Shown here piece after piece: positions 24,641-39,303 of a DNA stretch of 64,000 bases. The notes under the pieces were generated by a model. That model saw only the letters and a program-made list of their open reading frames with translations, made no database searches and was not told where the DNA came from. Numbering within the stretch: position 1 is the first letter of the stretch; each line of letters begins with the position of its first letter. Position numbers and translations under genes: made by a program. The stretch spans positions 248,001 through 312,000 of the forward strand of contig JAFEUB010000896.1 of NCBI GenBank assembly GCA_024529925.1, given 5' to 3'. The stretch is from Ophthalmolycus amberensis (lineage: Eukaryota; Chordata; Actinopteri; Perciformes; Zoarcidae).

Positions 24641-27600
24641 TATATACAGTAATACATAAGCCCAGTAGCAGATCAGTGTCAAACTATGAACAACGTAGCT
24701 ATATCACCTTTTAACAGTACAAAGTAAGTTCTATTGACGAAGCTATATTGAGATATTGTGAGGGCACGCGTAGTTTTATATTTTCTCCAATGGCTGGAAC
24801 TTAATTACTTTGCAACATACTTTTCTCTATTCATTAACACCATGTCTGTTTCTAAAGAAGTTGCCAACTATTATCTAAGCCACCTTTCTGTATATTCCCT
24901 TTAGACCAAATCTCTTCCTCCATTTTCCTGCGGATACTAATAGGAAAGTCAGTAAGACCGCTTTGGCCCCAGCCAATCTTGCTCTGCCTTGGATCAGGGC
25001 CTTATTAATTAACATATTGAACAGCACGGTTTTCAAAAGGTCATTTTTGCTACCCTTTGCAATCCAAGGATTTCTCATAACGTAAAGTACTCTCACAGCA
25101 AGACAGTGATGTCTTTACTGGCTTTCTTTTATTGAAAATGGCATAAACCACCACATGTTCCTTCTTTTCATGTACAAGTAGACTCAGTCTGAGTGGGCTT
25201 TCATGTTGTGACACCTTTTAATCATCATATCAAAACGGGATGATTGAATTTTTCTCCTGCCTCCCTGCTGTTTTTGTTTGAGTCTTAGGCGTGTGGAACA
25301 GATTACCAGAGATAAACTTATTGTGCCTCGTGTGAGAAACGACAAACCTCTGTGTACACTGACCCTGACTCAGCTTCCTGCTGCTTACTCAGTGTCTCTA
25401 AATGGATTAAGTTGTCAGTTGGACAGCCCATCTGAGATTTTTAATATCCAGCCTGAGGTATATCAACCAACCGTCTGCCAAATGGTGTCAGAGGGATTTA
25501 CTTGGATTGTATTGCAACTTCTCTCTCTCTCTCTCTCTCTCTCCTCCTTTTCTCATCTAAGATATGGTCATGCCCTCTATGATTCACTCAGGGTATTTCA
25601 TCTGTACATTAATAACACATTGAGGAGAGCAAGTTAAAAATATATTCCGCAAACTCCAGAGTGAATATTACATTTCATTTCTGCAATTCATGGCGTATGA
25701 GAGGTGGAGAAATGTTTTACATCTTGGCTGGTTTAAATTGTCATTGTGTTGTTTCCACCGAACAAAAATAAACACAGGAGAGGACTTTAATGGATTTGGG
25801 AGACACAAGCTCATAAATGACACCCACCTCTCCATGTATGGAATAACCGCCCATTTCAGCCTTCTTTGTAGGGATTCAATCTCTTTGAATGGACCTTGAC
25901 TTCCTCTATCCATAGTGCTGAAGTAATGTCCACAGTGCTGAGATTTAAACAGTTTAGAATAGAACGAAGGCGGTGACAGTGCATTTGGACCTATTTCACC
26001 ACATCAGGTATCCACAGAGAGAAACAGTCAGTGTGTGTTTGTGGATTTCCTTCTCTGGGAACTGTGTTTGGTTTGTTGAGTCTGTTTATTTGTGCTTTTG
26101 TGTGTACTTGTGCGTGTGCTTATGTGTGTGAGTGGGTGTTTTTATACCACAAAATATCTTTAAACTGTTGCTGCTGGTCGTGACAGAGCCATAAACCAAA
26201 AAGCCTGAATACAACATATTTAGAAAAGTTTTCAACTTCCATTGTAGACATCATAGTTATTTGGTTTTAAGCCGAGGGAAATGGTTTGCTCGGTTTATTA
26301 GACGCATTACATAATGCCTTAAAATCCAAACGAAATACAGAAATCTGTCTTGTGAAATAACCAAAACTACTTGGGCAAACACAATATGCTCATAGAAAGA
26401 AGCTGATTGACGTAGTACATTTCAGAGTCTTCAATAACTGGAAAAACTCAAAAATTGTTTATATGCTCCCCTGTAATTTACAACATAGCAGAGGGTCAAT
26501 TTTTACATGTTTGCATGTTGACAACCTACCGTGTTAAAAATTGTTTTCGAGGTTATGCTAGTAGGAATTGATTAGGTAATTGATTTAGACAGTTTCCAGG
26601 GAACATTCCACAAAATCACTAATTCCTTTTAGGGCCATTATGAGGGCTCCTTAAGTGAAGGGTTTCCACATAGTATTTAAGGTAAATCTTTAGTCCAACT
26701 TAGGTACACAGGTGTGTGGGAAAATTAAAATATCAACCCAGTTAGATGGACTGACACTAACTACATGTCTTCAGTAGATGATGGAGAAGCATTACTCACA
26801 GCGAGGTATCTGTCAAAGTGACTGGAACTGAGGAGATAAGACATACTGCGGGCAAATCATGGGAAGCTTTTCAGCTCCACAGAACACAGCTATTTGCAAT
26901 AGTCTAGTTTGTTTTTAATCCACTGTGAATTTTTCTCGCATGCAATATCTGAAGGACACCTTCATCTGCTCCCACCCACAGATCTGCACTCTCCTTGTCT
27001 CGCAACGCTCAAGGTAATTTATTGAATACATTGCAAAATCATTTATCATTTTTAAGGAGTGACAGGAACAAGGCAGCCGCAGCAAAAGCTACATGATTCT
27101 TGTCGGTAATAAAAGAACTTTGAGTCTGATTAGTATCTCCTGCCTTGCAGTTTTAAAAGCATTGGGGGAAAATAAACATCAGAGATCCTCGCTATGCAGC
27201 CATGGCAACTCAGGCATTGACGGTAGTCTCTCTCAGGAATGTGGTTGTTTTTTTCCAAAATGACTGAGTCTTTGACGAGCTTCTCACAGTTGGAAGCTTA
27301 TAGCTCAGCCTTTATTTTGAACTGACAGCATCACATTCACAGCATGAACAACTTCTATAGTTTTGTATTTAAACACAAATTTCCTTCTACTTACAAACAT
27401 AAAAATCAATATAATCATGTAAGGTTTTTTGTTTTACTAAAATCTAGTCTGTAATCTGAAATATCCCTTCAGTAGAAACATGTAAGATCTTCACGCCTGC
27501 TAAACATGTTGGCAAATATGGCCCTGGATACATTTTTCTAGATATCAACGCTCATGCTGCTCCTATTGTCCTTATGTCAGGATGACATACCGTCTCACCT

Positions 27601-29379
27601 GTCCAATTTCAAGTTGACCCATCGGATATCATTATGGGTGGCCGACAACCGTGAAACTGTCAAAGAATAATTGATGTCATGGAATGGAATGGGTGTTGTT
27701 GAAGCCATACATCATCTGATCGCTCCCAACTTGCCTTTTTTCTGATAGAACATTAAGGATATAAAGCGGCAGCATCCGCAGAAATGCCTCCTGTAATTGT
27801 AAAGTATGCCATTAAATATGAATTAAATTCAAGAGCAATTTTGTATGGCAATCATGTTTTTGCATTTTCACACCAATTTTCTGCTAAGTACAGTGGCTCT
27901 TCAGGTAAATTCCTTACTACAATCACAACTTATAAGTAGCTGTTAATGGTTCTAAATGTCATCCACTGTTGCAGGCCTCTGGTACACGGTCTTATTCTGC
28001 TGTGCCAGCATCTCTGGGACTACCATTAAATGAAGCTGAGCCATTAGAAATGATCTCCTCTTTCCGCTGAACTAATTGTGCTCCTATGCTGTAATAACGC
28101 CATTAAAATGTAATACACTTGGGATCATTACTTCCCATTTTATATAGTTTACGTGTTGCAGGACAAAGAAATAAAACTTCAGTCACAACAGTGTTCACGC
28201 TTTTGATGAAATCCACTTTTCAAATCAGGAAAACTATCTCTCTCAGTCGGATAAGTGACAATAGGGAGGGTTGTTTTTGTTCTTCATCGTTGAAAATTGT
28301 TCTCCCCAGGTGCACTAAATAATCAGATTAAATAGAGGGCGACAACTCAAGTGCGTTTTAGAACTACAGACAAGCAATAATCTGAGGTTCGTGCAGAAAA
28401 AAAGGCACACCCAGCTGCTAGAAGTGAATGATACAGTGCTGTCATTGCCTCTAATGGGAATTCTCACGGTGTCAGCAGAGTCCTCATTTCAATTCCTGTT
28501 TATAATTCATCATAGAATTTTTTCAGGGCAAGGATAATGACACAATATTCCCCATTTCTTAGGGATTTGAAATGGAAATTGCACTAATCTATGTTAGCTT
28601 ATTTGCACACCTAATTACTCCCCAGCACACGTGCACACAGACACGCACACTGCCATGGATTAATATAATGTTGCTTCAGTCTGGTTTGAGCAACTCTTTT
28701 GCTAGAAAGAAATCAGTCTCAATAAATAAAACAAAGTATAGTTTATTTTCATTCCAAAGCTGTCCAGATACCCTGCCATTAAGGGACACTCACTGACAAG
28801 GCCTTTGAACAAAGCTCAGACGGAGCACAGCGATCGTGGTTGTAATAAGGTCCCAGGATTTTCATCGCTAGCAACTGTAGCAGTAGGGAAGGGCCCTTGC
28901 CGAGCCAAATGAATTGAGATGTGGAAAGACTTTGGGATTGACTTTATATAATTAGTCAAGATGCAATAACACTGCAACCTTGGAGCTGCGCACCTGGATA
29001 ACAAGTGATCAAACAGCCCCATCCATCCACACTTGTCTGTTAAAACAGGCCGCATACCTTGAAGCTCAAGCTCATTAACTCTTTCAGACATATACTCCCT
29101 CTTTGATACTTTGAAAGTGTGTGCGCAATAAGTGTGTGCACACCATGCTATCAACATGGCTCTTTCGTTGTCTGATTTAAGTTACCACTACAGCCCTGTC
29201 AGAAGAACTCAAGGACCTCTATATTGCTGTCATGTTAATTTGAATTGATTTAAAACTCGGTGTTATTTATCTCTACTGATGTTTTGTAACTGGATATTGT
29301 TACAATAATTGTTCCACACCATTGAACAGTAAAATGTAGTTAATTTTACATTCTTCCTGTCTACCATTTGGGGTGGAAT

Positions 29380-29700
29380 CTATTTCAACCGTTTATCTTT
29401 TACTTAACTTTATCCATTTATCCATTGCTTTTAGCTGATATTGAAATGTTGATCCATTAGCCTACTTAGCTAAAATGTCTTATTTCAACAGATTATCTTC
29501 TACTTGTCTAACTTCAGCTGTTTGTCCATTGCTTTCAGCTAACTATTTCAACTTTTTATCAATTACTTCTTGCTTACTGTTTCAATCATGCATCCTTTGT
29601 AGTTTATCAATTACTCGTAGGTAATTTGAACAGTTGTATTTATTACTTCCAGCTATTCATTTTAATCTCTTCATTCATTACTTTTAGCTATCGCCAACTT
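29380..29700. repeat. Degenerate tandem repeat
   Basis: Units of roughly 40-60 bp recur around the words ATTTCAAC, TTTATC(C/T), ATTGCTTT or ATTACTTC, and TTAGCTA. The copies are strongly diverged, so the unit length is approximate. Confidence 0.55.
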
Positions 29701-30539
29701 TATCCCTGGTTGCTGGCCAACTAGCTGTCAAGCTTAATCACGATGTGCTGTGTTCAGGTGTTACAGCTGACTCGAGTGAATATGTGAATTTAAAAAATCT
29801 TTCTGGTACTCTATAATCTTTCCCCGTATCCCTGTGGCATTGTAGATGAAACCCCTAGGGCACAAATATTCCTGGTTCGTATTCACTGAGTTAAATAATG
29901 TGAAGGGCTACGTTCTAGTTGTCTTCTACTGTCTCCCGTATGTGAAAGTGATGTTTCAGCAAAGGTCTCCCAATGAAACCATTGGAGTCATTTGTGCTCA
30001 CAATGCAGATTTACACGATAGGTTTAAACAGTATTCTTCTCACTTTCTCTGTATTTGCTTTGAAGATATAAAAAGTATGCATACAACAACCTATGCATTA
30101 CAAATGTTAGAGGGCCAAAACATGAAGACCCATTTGAATCAAATACAATTTGCGTGCAATTTATTTAGAAGCCCTTATCGGTGAAATTATGTTTTTTTTC
30201 TGTTTAGGGAATCCAGGTGCAATCACTGAAGGGGGTGGAAGTGAATCTGTTTCTTAATTTATTTATGTAAACTTGGAATCTTTCCAGTATCAGCACATGA
30301 TTTCATTTGTCTGAGCAGAGTGCCTGATATAATAGGATTACAATCTGGCTGTTTCTGAAGATTTGAGGAGGTCTATTAGCCCATGATGGCTTCATGTTTT
30401 CTATTCTATAGCTTCAGCAGGCATTAAAGTATACATTGTATCATGTGAAGTAACCTTTTAGCATCAGTTTAATATTACCTGATCCTGATCAGTGATTGAT
30501 TGGGATTATCCAAAAAAGGCATTGGCGTGTTTTCGGCTT

Positions 30540-30665
30540 TTTAGTTGCTAAATGCTCCGCTATATGACCAATAGTTGCAAACCTTTTCTGCTGCATTCTG
30601 TTGCAGTTAGCATCGGTTTATCAGAGTTTTTTGTTGAAAACAGCTGCCTGTTGTGTTGGAAATGA
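30540..30665 (+). repeat. Dispersed repeat family X, copy A
   Basis: It contains TTAGTTGCTAAATGCTCCGC, TTTCTGCTG, TTATCAGAG and GAAAACAGCTGCCTG. The same ordered words occur in copies B (34850-35040) and C (63160-63345). Confidence 0.6.
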
Positions 30666-31059
30666 GGTAGACTAGTCGCAGGTTGCAGGCAAGAAAAACA
30701 TGAACAATGAGCTCAAAAACGGTAAAACACTAGAGCTGACAGGCTCGGGTGTTAATTTTCTGTGGAATTTCCATTTCATGCAACCCCTTTTACATTACAC
30801 ATAGCCTTAATCCATTGAAAGAAAAACAACCTGGAAATACCTATCACTTTATTTAAAATGCATTGCACTATAGTAATGAATAGCTGCAAATAGAAACCCG
30901 GTGAATGATGGACTTTTAATGCGTCCAGAAACATTGAGTTCAAATGCAGACATCATAACTTCACTCTCAAGTTTCCTTTTGAGAGACGTTCCTCTGGACT
31001 CCCTCGTTATCAGTGCAACAAAGGCATTTTGACTTTTAAAAGGGATGAGAAGATTGTCT

Positions 31060-31770
31060 CTGCTTTTTTCCCCCCAGCTACTCGCTATACCCTTTGTAAC
31101 GGTGTGTTTACAGGTCTCTGTAAAAAGTCCGTCAGAAAGCTGCAGCTGATTCAGAACGCTGCAGCTCGAGTCCTCACTAAGACCAGGAGGGTGGATCACA
31201 TCACTCCAGTTCTGAGGTCTTTGCACTGGCTTCCTGTCCAACAAAGAATTGACTTTAAAATCCTGCTGTTGGTTTACAAAGCACTGAATGGTTTGGGCCA
31301 AAATACATCTCTGATCTGCTGCTACCTTATGAACCATCCCGACCCCTCAGGTCGTCTGGGACCAGTCTACTTTCTGTTCCCAGAGTCAGAACTAAACATG
31401 GAGAAGCAGCGTTCAGTTCTTCTGCTCCACATATCTGGAACAAAGTCCCAGAAAGCTGCAGGTCTGCTGAGACCCTCAGCTCATTTAAATCAAGATTGAA
31501 GACTTTTCTGTTTGCTGCTGCCTTTAATTGAACCACATTCAATTAATATATTAATCAATTTCCTGCATTTCTGCATTTTACTATACTGTATTTTATTTCT
31601 TACACTGTTTTTTAATGTTTTAATGCAATGAATGTTCTTAATTGTTTTTAAATCTCCTTTTCTTTTGCCTTATGTTTTGATGCTTTTAATGGTTTTATGT
31701 GAAGCACTTTGAATTACCTTGTTGTTGAAATGTGCTATACAAATACACTTGCCTTGCCTTGCCTTGCCTT
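31060..31770 (+). mobile_element. L2/Maui-like LINE 3' end with CCTTG tail
   Basis: An open frame covers the C-terminal end of an L2-type polyprotein: CNGVFTGL, KLQLIQNAAARVLTKTRRVD, LRSLHWLPVQQRIDFKILLL and ALNGL. Frameshifts follow. The 3' UTR has the L2-like GAAATGTGCTATACAAATA and ends in tandem CCTTG repeats (31749-31771), the usual short-repeat end of this clade. It is 5'-truncated, as most LINE copies are. Confidence 0.85.
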
Positions 31771-34349
31771 GGAAATTCTTGATAATGAATTATAATAAAA
31801 ACTCCACTGTACCACTTGTACCAGTGAAGCCAACATGGAAATGAGATTCAGTGGACGAAGTCTCAATGGAGGCTCATGTCTCCGAGGCATATTCAGATGA
31901 AAGTATCCTTGAAGACGTTTGGCAGGAATGTCCTCAACGTGGGATTAAGGGCAACTTTTTTTCATTCTAGGGAATCAGTCACACATGGCTCCACGTGCTG
32001 CAGTACGAATATAAGACGAATCCATAATCTATTATTCAATATAGGATGCTCAAATGCATTTTACTGTTTTAATCTTTACAAAACTAAGGAAAGATGTGGT
32101 AACAAAATCGCTCACTCTTATGTATTTCTTTCTATTTTGGTTTATTTATTCATATTGTTTTGTTATTACAAAATGATCATTACATCCTGTATGTAACTTT
32201 TGTAGTATGACTGATAGGCCTTAGTTGCTTGGGTTTGGGTGCTTATTCATCTTGATTTGTTTTATAAGCATTTCTAAAATGCGAAGCAATTTTAAATGTT
32301 ATGCTTCAGCTATTTTTTTTTGTCTGCGGTACATTTTCCGAGCACAATGCTGCAAAATCCTTGAGCAAATACATAAGTCAAAGGATATCTAGAGGGATCT
32401 GGCATATACCTTTATGTTAAAATGAAGCACTGTTGTCATCTTACAAGCAACACACTACACATGGCTGCGCATGTGTGCAGTGCAGTCAGTACCAAAGGAG
32501 ACAGGAATCAGAATCTTATTCTCTAGGCTTTTCTGAAACACAGGCTCAGATACTCAAACAAGGTGAGACCCAAAGAGCAATGGGGGTGAAAATATCTTGC
32601 AGGCAGATGATATGACATGATAGATGCACTGCGAACAGAAATGATGTGCAAAACGAAGAATACAGCATGTAAGACTTTGTCTCTAAATAGACTGCAGGGC
32701 TCGTTTTCTATTTTCTGTTTCGTTTCCGTCTGATCGTACAACACACCATAAAAAGTGTGCACCGTTTCATCCCAGCAGGCACACATCCTTGATGACATGG
32801 CAAATCCATCCATCGGTGATTAGCACCGGTGACGCAAAGAGACGGCAATTTGTTCTTTGACTTTAGGCCCCACCACCTACACACAAGCTTAGCGTGGCTC
32901 CTCTCTCTTTCTCTCTCGTCTGGTGTTTCCAAGAGCCCACTGAGAGCTCCCCAAGCACTACTTCATCTCGTAGGATGTCAAACATAATGTTGACAGTTAA
33001 TGTGGTCATTTGGTGCATGGCTGGCAGTGATGGCTTTTCAATTAATAGAGCCCAAATGGCAAAAATGCTCAATTAGCCTTAATGTATTCAACTCTCTGAT
33101 GAATGCTGCGTAAGTCGATGAGAGAGAAGTAATTTATCTGCAGCATTTTACCTATAATGACTTAACCTAAAGTTGCAATGTTCAGCAGTGCTAGAGGACC
33201 AAATTTGTTTTCATTTTTCATTTTGTGTCAGCCTAAGAAATGGACATGATACAGACTGCTGTCTGAAAGACCTCTGGGCGGTAGAATGGACAACAGACAT
33301 AAAGACATGTTGGTAAAGCCTAGTAAATGAAAGTGATACTCCAACTGCAGCACCAAAACGTCTTCTACCCGCACAGACGAGAGGAACGGATGTAGATATA
33401 CTAGTAAATATCAAACACTGACAACCATGTAGGACTCTGAATACAATTGGATGGCACTTGCTGCTTGTGCTGTATTGAGTTCTCAGTTGCAGTTATTCTT
33501 CTTCATGCTCTCATCACCATGTCTATCTTCAAGTGTGTGGTGTAAACAAAACCGATTTTAGTATGAGAATGTCAGTGAACACAGTTGTTCTTTTCATACA
33601 GATTGACTTGGTTTTCTCTCTCTGAATATGCAATCCCCGGCTCTGGCCGAAACATAGCAACCAGTAAGTGCGGTGTCTATAAAACTCAAGCTGGGTAATC
33701 CTCAAACTGCCTCTGAGACCAGTCTTCAAGTCTGCCAATCTGCGTCGGATTAGACAGTGCTAACAGGATCGCCTTGGAAGCATGATATTAATTTTAGTCC
33801 TTAAAAACAGGATAGCTACACTACATGTACTGACGCTTCTGGGCGATACACCGCAGATGTCGAGTTGACTCTAGCCCTCTTTAAAGTGTCGACCAAATAG
33901 AGTTCTTCTCAGAAGGACAATAATTCAATAAAATCAGAGCGACTCTCCTTGAGCATTAGTTCCAGATGTTTGGCCTCAGACGTTTGGATTCACGCTGACA
34001 GTCCGGGTGTGTGTGAGTGTCTGTACGCATGCATTTGTGTGCTGGTCCGTGAGATTTATCTGCCGGTGCAGCTGAGCGAAAGCCAACAGCAGGTGTGAGA
34101 TTATGGTTGGCTCTTATTTTGAGGTGAGCAGATGTGGTGCTAAAGCCTTACCGGATACAAAGCTGCTCTTTTGTATCATTCTTATTATCCATCTAATCAC
34201 GTCTAGGACTCCAAGTCAGGCAGCTTCGTTAAGACAGATTTAAAAAAGTTACTACTCACAAGTATGCATTTAAGGAAATTCTTATGAAGGACGTCTTGAA
34301 GACAAATATGTTCTTAAAGGGAAACACTTATGAGGTTATGTTTTCAGTG

Positions 34350-34480
34350 TACTTTGTTGGTTTGTTTGTCTGTCAGCAGGATTAAAGAAAAACTACTGGT
34401 GGAAAGGTGTATGGGCCTACGAAGGACCCATTCATTGTTGGAGTGGATCCGGATCAAAGGGCGGATACACGCATTATTTT
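34350..34480 (-). repeat. Teleost interspersed repeat (copy 2, inverted)
   Basis: It reads GTTTGTCTGTCAGCAGGATT, AAACTACT, GGTGGAAAGGTGTATGGG, then AAAGGGCGGATAC, which aligns with the reverse complement of 9880-9996. About 22 bases are missing after AAACTACT. Confidence 0.6.
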
Positions 34481-34849
34481 ACACTTATGAAACTCTCTGA
34501 GTGCCCTTGTAGTTATTATAGAAGCTTTACGTTCTAAAATGTGTCACTTCACAGATGGACAGTCCACAAATGTATAGCATATTGCTACTTGGTTCTACTG
34601 TGAATTTGCTGACGACTCTTTTTCACGTGCTCACAAATTAAGACATTTTGAAATGTATGGTGATATGTAAGTAAACCTGTTTTATTATATACCTGGATTA
34701 ACTGTTTGTTAACTTGAGGGCAGTACAATAAGATGGAAACATAACATTAGGAAATTATCACATTGTAAACTTGAGAAAATTAGCATGAATAATATTAAGT
34801 TATGTTTTGGTCTACCCGACGAATGCAAATCCAATATTCACTGTTTTGG

Positions 34850-35040
34850 TCTCCACCAATTTCTGAGGGAAAAATGTGTCTCTTTAGCTGCTAAATACTC
34901 CACTATGTTCACCAGCTAGTCACCAACTTTGTCTTGTTGTTGTTTGGTGCGGGGCAGCTAATGTAGCCATACAATTCGTTTTAGAGTGTTTTTGCTGAGA
35001 ACAGTTGGCTGGAAACAACACTGATGAGAGCTATGAGTTA
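34850..35040 (+). repeat. Dispersed repeat family X, copy B
   Basis: It contains TTTAGCTGCTAAATACTCC, ACTATGTTCACCAGCTAGT, CTTTGTCTTG and TTTGGTGCGGGGCAG in order, aligned with copies A and C. Confidence 0.65.
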
Positions 35041-38000
35041 TAACCAGAACAATTAGCTTAAGATGCTATAATGTTTCATGGAGCTTCGGGGAACTGCTTG
35101 TCTCGTGACCCGTTTCACATAGTCGTTTTCTTCCATTGCCAGTATAAAAATATTACCGTAATTAGAAGAACAATTTCTATATTTCTTCCTATCAACATCT
35201 GATTGCTCAAATTTCTTTTTCGCTCAATCTTTTATTCGAGAGATTCTTTCAACATCAATATTTAATCAAATGACTCAAAGTGGAGCTGCAAACCATTATT
35301 CGTCTTAGACTGACTCTTCACTGTCTGCTGTTATAAAATGCCATTCAGTTGTCCATACGTTTCCTACCGGCAGCTGTCGAAAAGGCTGATTGGTGCTTCA
35401 TCCCAGACAGATTTCGTCTTTGCCACTCAGGCACTGAGCAGCTCGCAGAGGTCTGGGCTCAATGTTCTGGTCATTAGTTCAAGACCATTGACTTGATAAT
35501 CTCACCTGGGAAGGACAGGTAATGGTTCCTATCGGCGCAATTATGGCTACTCACACAAACAGCTATTCGTACTTGTCATGTACATACCCGCTGAATTTCT
35601 CTGACCTCGGGAGCTAAGTGGTGGAGCCTGACATCTGGCAGAGACCTGAGGGCGCAGTCACTAAACACTGTCAGGTTTCATCCAGCATTTTCTAAAGTTT
35701 AAGGAAACCTTCAACACTGCTTGAGTCATGAACAGTTTAAACAGTTTTCTAGGTTGAGTTGTTTTTACTGTTTAACTTAACTGGGTTTGCAAGATAGCTA
35801 TTCTTTTTATAACAGCGTTTGCATTTTTTGTATGATATTTGTGTGATATTTTAGGATCACTTAAACAAAAAAAAGAAAGACTCTTCTCCTCAGTGTTCAT
35901 CTCCTTTTATTCTGGCTCTCTGTGACCAGCAGTCTATATGGTAACTTGAAGTGCTTGACAACGTAATAACAGTGTCTGAAGATATGATTGAAGTGACTCT
36001 GGGAAGCAAACTATTTACATGAATGTCAGATGTCTGTTTACTATGGTATGACAAATGGCTCTGTTTCATTATGAAATATCCACACCAGTTCATCACTGCA
36101 GTCAAATTTGAATCTCATAATTCTCCCTATTATTGTGGGCATGTTTATGTCCCAGAGATTTACACTTACAGGTCTATTTAAAAATGTATTTTTTAAATGT
36201 TATGTCTGTGAATCCAGCAGAGAACTGAAAGTCCTTTGCTGCTGGTGTTTAAAGATGTGCAGTGTCCCGGAACACCTCGTATGCTCGATACACAAAATGT
36301 ATGTTTGTCTCCCAAGATTACATGAAGGAGACCCAAACTTGCATGATGCCTTCAGCTGTGACTAGAACAATACAATTTCCACAGAATTTGTGTCCACATA
36401 ATATTAATAGTTCAAATTTCAATGCAATTTTAGAGCTATTTATAAAAACTGTGTTTTCACAGAAAGTGTTGGGTCACACACACCCGAGTCCACTCCCTGA
36501 AAGGTGCCACCTTTGTGCTCGCCACTATTGTTTTTTTTGGTTTGTTTTCCCCAAACAATACAATTACAATGACATCCAGGATAGTATTGTGACATTTCAC
36601 AGGTAAGTGTTGGTCTTTTTCTCAACCCACCGAAAGGTCACGTCCAATGATAAAAGTGTCAGCGCAGTGTAAGGCATTATTATTGGCTCAAATACATCAG
36701 AACAAAGGGAAAAGAACTGGAGAGAAAAGGATTCTGTCTTGCAGTGAGGCTGAAAATAGAAAATCTCCCATTTCCACTTGAGGAAGTTTAGTGCTGGAGA
36801 TGTTAAATTAATTACTCAATTAGAGAATTAGATTTGATGTATTAGTGTTTATTTCATCACTTTTATTTCATATTTTCTACCGGAGAGTAATCCATTGATT
36901 AGTAAAACACATGTTGAATTTTGGAAAACATTCAATTCTCAGGAAATGTAGACAGTAACAATGGAAAACTAACCTCCCAATCCTCCTCGACAAGCTGCTC
37001 TACGCCTTTTTTCAACATGAATGAACCTTTAGAGCTCCAAAATTGACTCCTGCTCACTTCCGTGCCCTATTTCTCGCCTTTGAAATGGAATGTTTCAGAT
37101 TTGATTGATTTCCAACTTGATCTATCTTTGCACCTGTTCTCAACCACCTCCATCAACTTGGCAGAAATGCAACTAGAGAGCTATTGATTTTCGTAGCCCT
37201 GAAATCACTTAGAAGAGGATATACGCTTTGCTCTGCACTCTACCAAAATAATTTTATCTCTCCAAAATGGTTTCCTATATTCTCAATTTCGCAAACCCAT
37301 TTAATTCAGGGGAACATTACTGTGGGGGGGGGGGGGAATTGAACATGGACTGGCTGCGCCGACGTCAATGAAACTTTTAGATATAGAGCCAACATTTACA
37401 GTGTGCAGAGATACTGTGCAGCTCACTGGGATCAGTGGCACTTTTAATTTATAGCTGGTATTATAGCTTTCAATGAGTATTTATAAAACAACCCCATAAA
37501 GAGAGAATGACTTGGAAAGATTGCTTTTTCGTAAACACAATTTAAAGTGTGAAAACTCCCCTGGTGTTAATAACAGGAAGCTAAGATATGTACAATATGA
37601 TGAACTGACCATACAGTGTCCTTTAAAATCAGGAAGAGGACATTACAGGTTGTGGACGCAGCAGTTTTTTAGAAACCAATTACTATATCAACAAAGATGT
37701 TTCTGTCCAAAAACATCCCAATGACCGCAGCTCTTACAGTTTATTAGACATTGCTGCACTGAAATGGGAAAAAAAGCCCTGCTCCCACATGACAGAGTGT
37801 CATCTGCCGCTCTACTCTTTGTGTCAAAGTCACCTTTCGTGTCACCGCTTCATGGAAAGCTGCCCAATGATGGGTTGCCAGGTATTAAGCATTTTTAATC
37901 TCACTTAATCTCCCACGAGTTTCATCCAACCTTCCACTTTCAAGGAGTTAAAACTTTATGATTTGTGATGCTCATTTACAGTTGTCATCTTTCCTTCCCC

Positions 38001-39240
38001 GTCCCTAAGGTGACATCAAGTGGGCATTTTCCTTTACATGTAGACGTATTGCAACATACTCTAGAAGCAAATGGCCTACGTGGAACCCATCACATTCCTG
38101 ATGATTGAATTCTGCATCTCGTGAAACACTTTGGGTCTTGCTGAAAGAAATATCAGAATGGATTAGTCGTAAATTAGTTTGAGAATAATCCCATCTTCAA
38201 GAAAAATAATCCAGTCTTTTTTCATCTCTGGGTGTTTTGTGTGATGCCCCATGACCAAGTATGTCACCGTGAGACCTGAACACAGAGCCAGTAGCCAAAT
38301 TCTGCACCTAAATAGCTGATTTAATTTTACGGAGCTGCATTTGGTTGACACAAGACTAATCCTGTTATCCCCTGTGCTAAACAGTGCCGTATATTCAAGG
38401 CCATGTACAACACTTAATGTAAAGAGGACATGCGCACAACCGACCACAAACCCGAGGAGTCCTTAAACAACTGGAGATGGTGGTCTGTGAAGACTATAAA
38501 TCAAATCATTTGTTAGTTTTCATTCCAAATGATATTACTTCAAGGGAATATAATTAAGTAAATGGCCTCTAAAAGAAATGAAAATGTTCAACAAAAACAG
38601 ATTTGCTGCCTTCAGAGAGCACAGAGCACAGTTTTTCTGCACAGCAATGTTGATCCACCATTTTTTTCTCTTCGTCTCCGTCTCTTTTCCTTTTGTATTT
38701 ACACATAACATACACCGTGTGAGAGGCTGCACAAGGCTGAATGGCACCAGTGCAGATTTATACTGCCCATAGGTCAACTCAGTCTCAGATGCAATTGAGA
38801 AAGTGGATACGAGGCTGGCAAGGAAGCGCAGCGTGACGCCGTTCTTTAAATGAGGGAAAAATGTCACAGAAAAGGTGACATATCCCACACAGGTTATGAC
38901 GGTGGAGGTGGCTTTTGCATAGTAACGCAATATAGCCTCGGGGTTTTCCACATTTTCTGTGCTGCAACTTTTTCATGTGATGCTTTTTAAGGCGGATAAA
39001 GCAACCACAGGAAGCACAAATAGATTTTTCAGATCTCTTCCGAATTAACTGAAGCATCTCCAATGTCATAGTCAGTAAATAAAAATAACCAAAATAGATT
39101 TTTAGGTGCCGTATAATGTGAAGGAAAATTGGTGCAATGTTCCTCTCCTCTGAAGTACGAAGAGCTATTTGAATTCCTGCTGTGCATAATTATGATGGAT
39201 GTGCATGGGTCTGGGTGGCAGTGGAGGCGGTGAATCTGTC

Positions 39241-39298
<58 letters not shown>
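39241..39298. repeat. (TG)n microsatellite, 58 bp
   Basis: A TG run with a single TTTG interruption near 39251. Confidence 0.97.

Positions 39299-39303
<5 letters not shown>

Larger units (their letters stand above)
24641..31059. other. Gene-poor stretch, no coding exon recognised
   Basis: AT-rich single-copy-looking DNA. A (CT)12 run lies at 25520-25543, a degenerate tandem array at 29380-29700, and one copy of a dispersed repeat at 30540-30665. Nothing reads as a known protein on either strand. Confidence 0.55.

Noticed and set aside
30849..31337. 162-residue minus-strand frame
   Set aside because: It is partly antisense of the L2 LINE remnant on the plus strand and has no recognisable features.
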